A stretch of 6,569 bases of DNA from Sulfuritalea sp. Lineage in GTDB: Bacteria; Pseudomonadota; Gammaproteobacteria; Burkholderiales; Rhodocyclaceae. Under the pieces are notes generated by a model, which was not told where the DNA came from, ran no database searches, and worked only from the letters and a program-made list of their open reading frames with translations. Numbering within the stretch: the stretch's first letter is position 1; each line of letters begins with the position of its first letter. Shown here piece by piece: positions 5,378 through 6,569 of the stretch. Position numbers and translations under genes: made by a program. Location: assembly GCA_022843505.1 (NCBI GenBank), contig JALHNN010000156.1, positions 1 to 6,569 of the forward strand, in the 5' to 3' direction.

Positions 5378-5584
5378 ATGCTTGCCATACGCCTACCCGA
5401 TACGATTGAAGAACGCTTGAACGCCCTGGCCAGCGAAACCGGTCGTACCAAGACTGCGTTGGCCCGCGAGGCCATCGTCGAATACATCGATGATCTGGAG
5501 GATTATTACCTCGCCGAAGCCCGCGCCCGCCGGAATCGCAAGACCATTCCCCTGGCCGAGGTGGAGCGCAAGCTTGGCCTTTGA
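5378..5584 (+). CDS. RelB-family ribbon-helix-helix antitoxin
   Basis: The protein has 68 residues from ATG 5378, with AAGGAG seven bases upstream. MLAIRLPDTIEERLNALASE (1-20) gives the ribbon strand and first helix; TGRTKTALAREAIVEYIDDL (21-40) is the second RHH helix with the usual R-T-K-T turn. The tail (EDYYLAEARARRNRKTIPLAEVERKLGL) is the toxin-binding extension. It belongs to the short RelB type, unlike the longer CopG-like antitoxin at 3918, so the two modules are not recent duplicates. It overlaps the toxin start by 11 bases. Confidence 0.92.
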   Translation: MLAIRLPDTIEERLNALASETGRTKTALAREAIVEYIDDLEDYYLAEARARRNRKTIPLAEVERKLGL

Positions 5585-5843
5585 GATCGAGTTCGACCCT
5601 GAGGCGGCAAAAGACCTGAAAAAGCTCGATCGACAAATTCAGCAGCGCCTGCTGGGGTTTCTGAAGTTGCGCGTCGGCCCTCTGGAGGATCCCCGCAGTA
5701 TTGGCGAGGCTCTCGCGGGTGGGAAGCTTGGCGCGTACTGGAAGTACCGAGTTGGTGATTGGCGCATTATTTGCGACATTCAGGATAGACGGATCGTCGT
5801 CCGAGTTCTGCGCATCGGCAATCGGCGAGAGGTTTATCGATGA
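5574..5843 (+). CDS. RelE-family mRNA-cleaving toxin
   Basis: The start is taken as TTG 5574, giving 89 residues beginning MAFEIEFDPEAAKDLKKLDR. This length and N-terminus fit RelE; the longer open frame from 5490 only overlaps the antitoxin. Family features: EALAGGKLGAYWKYRVGDWR (45-64), then I-I-C-D-I, and the closing RVLRIGNRREVYR (77-89). The basic residues expected around the RelE active site are present (K51, K57, R59, R64, R84/R85) along with the terminal tyrosine Y88. It probably cleaves mRNA in the ribosomal A site. The gene is intact, coupled to its antitoxin by overlap, and started by a weak codon. Confidence 0.92.
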   Translation: MAFEIEFDPEAAKDLKKLDRQIQQRLLGFLKLRVGPLEDPRSIGEALAGGKLGAYWKYRVGDWRIICDIQDRRIVVRVLRIGNRREVYR

Positions 5844-5868
5844 ACGTGTCGCTCTGTCCGGAAATTGC

Positions 5869-5919
5869 ATGAAACAAATCCTGCAAAGCCTCAAGACCGG
5901 CGCTACGGAAGTTGCCGGG
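5869..5919 (+). pseudogene. 5' remnant of the oxidoreductase gene, copy 2
   Basis: From ATG 5869 the first 35 bases are identical to 5148-5182, and the match continues with a few substitutions to about 5915 (MKQILQSLKTGATEV-A). It then runs straight into the H-NS tail repeat at 5922. The fused frame (MKQILQSLKTGATEVAGG then QAGRVFGG...) has no family resemblance after the join, so this is a junction scar. It begins 26 bases after the RelE stop, nearly the same spacing as copy 1 after VapC. Confidence 0.7.
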
Positions 5920-5921
5920 GG

Positions 5922-5954
5922 GCAAGCGGGAAGAGTTTTTGGTGGGGCGAGGAT
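5922..5954 (+). repeat. H-NS gene 3'-end repeat, copy 3
   Basis: GCAAGCGGGAAGAGTTTTTG and the following GTGGGG match the end of hns (2346-2378) and copy 2 (5264-5296) with a few changes. The coding sense reads K-R-E-E-F-L-V-G, but the stop codon has become CGA. The piece abuts the oxidoreductase head with no intervening DNA, and the next TA promoter starts within ten bases. Confidence 0.75.
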
Positions 5955-5961
5955 TAGCGGC

Positions 5962-5989
5962 TTTAAATTGTGCACACAATGGCTACAAT
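5962..5989 (+). promoter_or_regulatory. Promoter and operator of the terminal Phd-RelE module
   Basis: TACAAT (5984-5989) is a five-of-six -10 box; TTTAAA (5962-5967), 16 bases upstream, is a weak -35. Between them is a perfect inverted repeat ATTGTG-CA-CACAAT (5967-5980). This is the same design as the PrlF promoter: a palindrome lying in the spacer. A second possible -10, TATATT, is at 5995-6000. Confidence 0.5.
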
Positions 5990-6023
5990 GGACATATATT
6001 CGCATTACCCAAAGGATACCCCC

Positions 6024-6338
6024 ATGAAAGTCATGTCGGCCCGCGAGGCCAAGAACCACTTCGGCGAGTTTCTTGATGCCGCCAGGCGTGAGCCCGTCGT
6101 CGTAACCAAGAATGACCGTCCGGTGGGGATCATGATCTCGATCGAGGACGCTGCCGGCACGCTGATCCAGGAACTCATCATGGAGAAGGAGCCCGGGTAC
6201 GAAGAATGGCTATTCGGCAAAGTCACCGCGACGATGCGAAAGGTGGATTCCGGCGAAACCGGTCTGCGCGAGCATACGGATGCGATGGCGACACTGAAGG
6301 CACGTCTGGATACGAGGCTCGCCCGAAAGACAGCGTAG
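6024..6338 (+). CDS. Phd/YefM-family antitoxin
   Basis: The protein has 104 residues from ATG 6024, with AAAGGA at 6011-6016. In-frame starts at 5970 and 5979 lie inside the promoter palindrome and are not preferred. The Phd/YefM fold is clear: MKVMSAREAKNHFGEFLDAA (1-20), then REPVVVTKNDRPVGIMISIED (21-42). The C-terminal half (residues 45-104) is long and charged and should wrap the toxin. A related but different phd gene has left a fragment at 5229-5265. The toxin gene follows two bases after the stop. Confidence 0.92.
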   Translation: MKVMSAREAKNHFGEFLDAARREPVVVTKNDRPVGIMISIEDAAGTLIQELIMEKEPGYEEWLFGKVTATMRKVDSGETGLREHTDAMATLKARLDTRLARKTA

Positions 6339-6340
6339 GA

Positions 6341-6569
6341 ATGGGGATCGTCTGGACCGATGAGGCGCTCGACGACCTTGAGGAAATACTCGCGTACCAC
6401 TACGTTCAGGCCGGGCCGCGCGTCGCCAGATCGATAGAACGGCGGATCGTCGAGCAAATCGAAGCACTGCCACCTTTCCCCGAACGGATCCGGAAAAGCG
6501 ACCGAGTACCTGGCGCTCGCGAGCTTGTCGTCAAAAAGCTGCCTTACGTCGTTTTCGTGAAGCTGCTTC
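6341..6569 (+). CDS. RelE/ParE-family toxin (3' end beyond window)
   Basis: Seventy-six codons are present from ATG 6341: MGIVWTDEALDDLEEILAYH then YVQAG, a long helical stretch (VARSIERRIVEQIEAL), PFPERIRKS, then R-V-P-G-A-R-E-L-V-V and LPYVVFVKL at the edge. This order matches ParE/RelE toxins paired with Phd-type antitoxins, including the G-x-R-E-L-x-V and Y-x-V-x-x-x strands; about 20 residues should remain outside the window. It differs from the two RelE/ParE proteins at 4144 and 5574, so it is not a duplicate of them. Confidence 0.9.
   Translation, partial: MGIVWTDEALDDLEEILAYHYVQAGPRVARSIERRIVEQIEALPPFPERIRKSDRVPGARELVVKKLPYVVFVKLL

Larger units (their letters stand above)
2009..6569 (+). 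other. Tandem toxin-antitoxin cassette array with recurring border fragments
   Basis: Five unrelated TA modules, all on the same strand, are separated by pieces of the same genes: H-NS 3' ends (2346, 2703, 5264, 5922), oxidoreductase 5' ends (5148, 5869), DUF4926 3' ends (2570, 3749) and a phd fragment (5229). The two best junctions read oxidoreductase head, then H-NS tail, then a new TA module. No recombinase gene, att site or integron attC-like site is seen. The array as a unit is inferred from these repeats. Confidence 0.55.

Noticed and set aside
5490..5573. Longer start for the RelE toxin
   Set aside because: The extra codons lie entirely over the antitoxin gene and have no RelE similarity. 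TTG 5574 gives the usual length.
5264..5954. CRISPR-like direct repeats
   Set aside because: The repeats are few, unevenly spaced, and correspond to coding ends of hns and the oxidoreductase gene, with whole TA genes between them.
5094..6059. A 321-codon open frame on the minus strand
   Set aside because: It lies opposite the RelB-RelE pair and the repeat junctions, and its repeated segments are just the reverse of the border repeats.
2430..6569. Chromosomal integron cassettes
   Set aside because: Many TA modules in a row suggested this, but I found no attC-like imperfect palindromes with core sites at the cassette ends and no integron integrase. The borders are gene fragments.
1..6569. Insertion sequence or transposon
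   Set aside because: No transposase frame and no terminal inverted repeats were found around any module or the whole array.

Overview
The window is GC-rich with bacterial gene structure. An MvaT/H-NS-type beta/gammaproteobacterial H-NS protein, PrlF-YhaV, and what looks like the end of a cell-surface polysaccharide locus all suggest a beta- or gammaproteobacterium. The species cannot be named from the sequence. All convincing genes are on the + strand.

Layout. Positions 2-121 hold the last codons of a gene resembling UDP-GlcNAc 2-epimerase (wecB type). An ORF6N-domain protein follows (144-680). Next is a P-loop ATPase gene (796-1972) broken by an internal deletion and frameshift that removes the expected Walker B region. 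A small intact H-NS gene (2009-2374) and a frameshifted DUF4926 gene (2430-2659) come next. From 2818 to the end there are five separate type II toxin-antitoxin (TA) modules: PrlF-YhaV (2878-3695), RHH-ParE/RelE (3918-4431), Phd/VapB-PIN VapC (4493-5121), RelB-RelE (5378-5843) and Phd/YefM-RelE/ParE (6024 to beyond the edge). In each pair the antitoxin comes first, and the genes overlap or nearly touch. Most modules have their own palindrome or promoter upstream.

The striking structure is in the gaps between modules. They are built from broken pieces of the same few genes. The last ~33 bases of the H-NS gene recur at 5264-5296 and 5922-5954, and a diverged H-NS tail lies at 2703-2776. The first ~50 bases of a gene starting MKQILQSLKTGATEV recur at 5148 and 5869; this start resembles polysaccharide-cluster bi-domain oxidoreductases. 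The 3' part of the DUF4926 gene recurs at 3749-3828, and a phd-like fragment lies at 5229-5265. Twice the order is [oxidoreductase 5' end][H-NS 3' end][TA module]. The simplest reading is a tandem array of cassettes of the form 'H-NS tail - variable TA cargo - oxidoreductase head', built by repeated duplication or recombination at one spot between hns and an oxidoreductase gene. It predicts another oxidoreductase start, perhaps the whole gene, just beyond 6569.

Functionally, each TA pair should be an autoregulated toxin with its neutralising antitoxin: four RelE/ParE/YhaV-fold toxins and one PIN RNase. Together they would stabilise the island. The intact H-NS may help silence it. There is no integrase, transposase, tRNA, rRNA or CRISPR array in the window.
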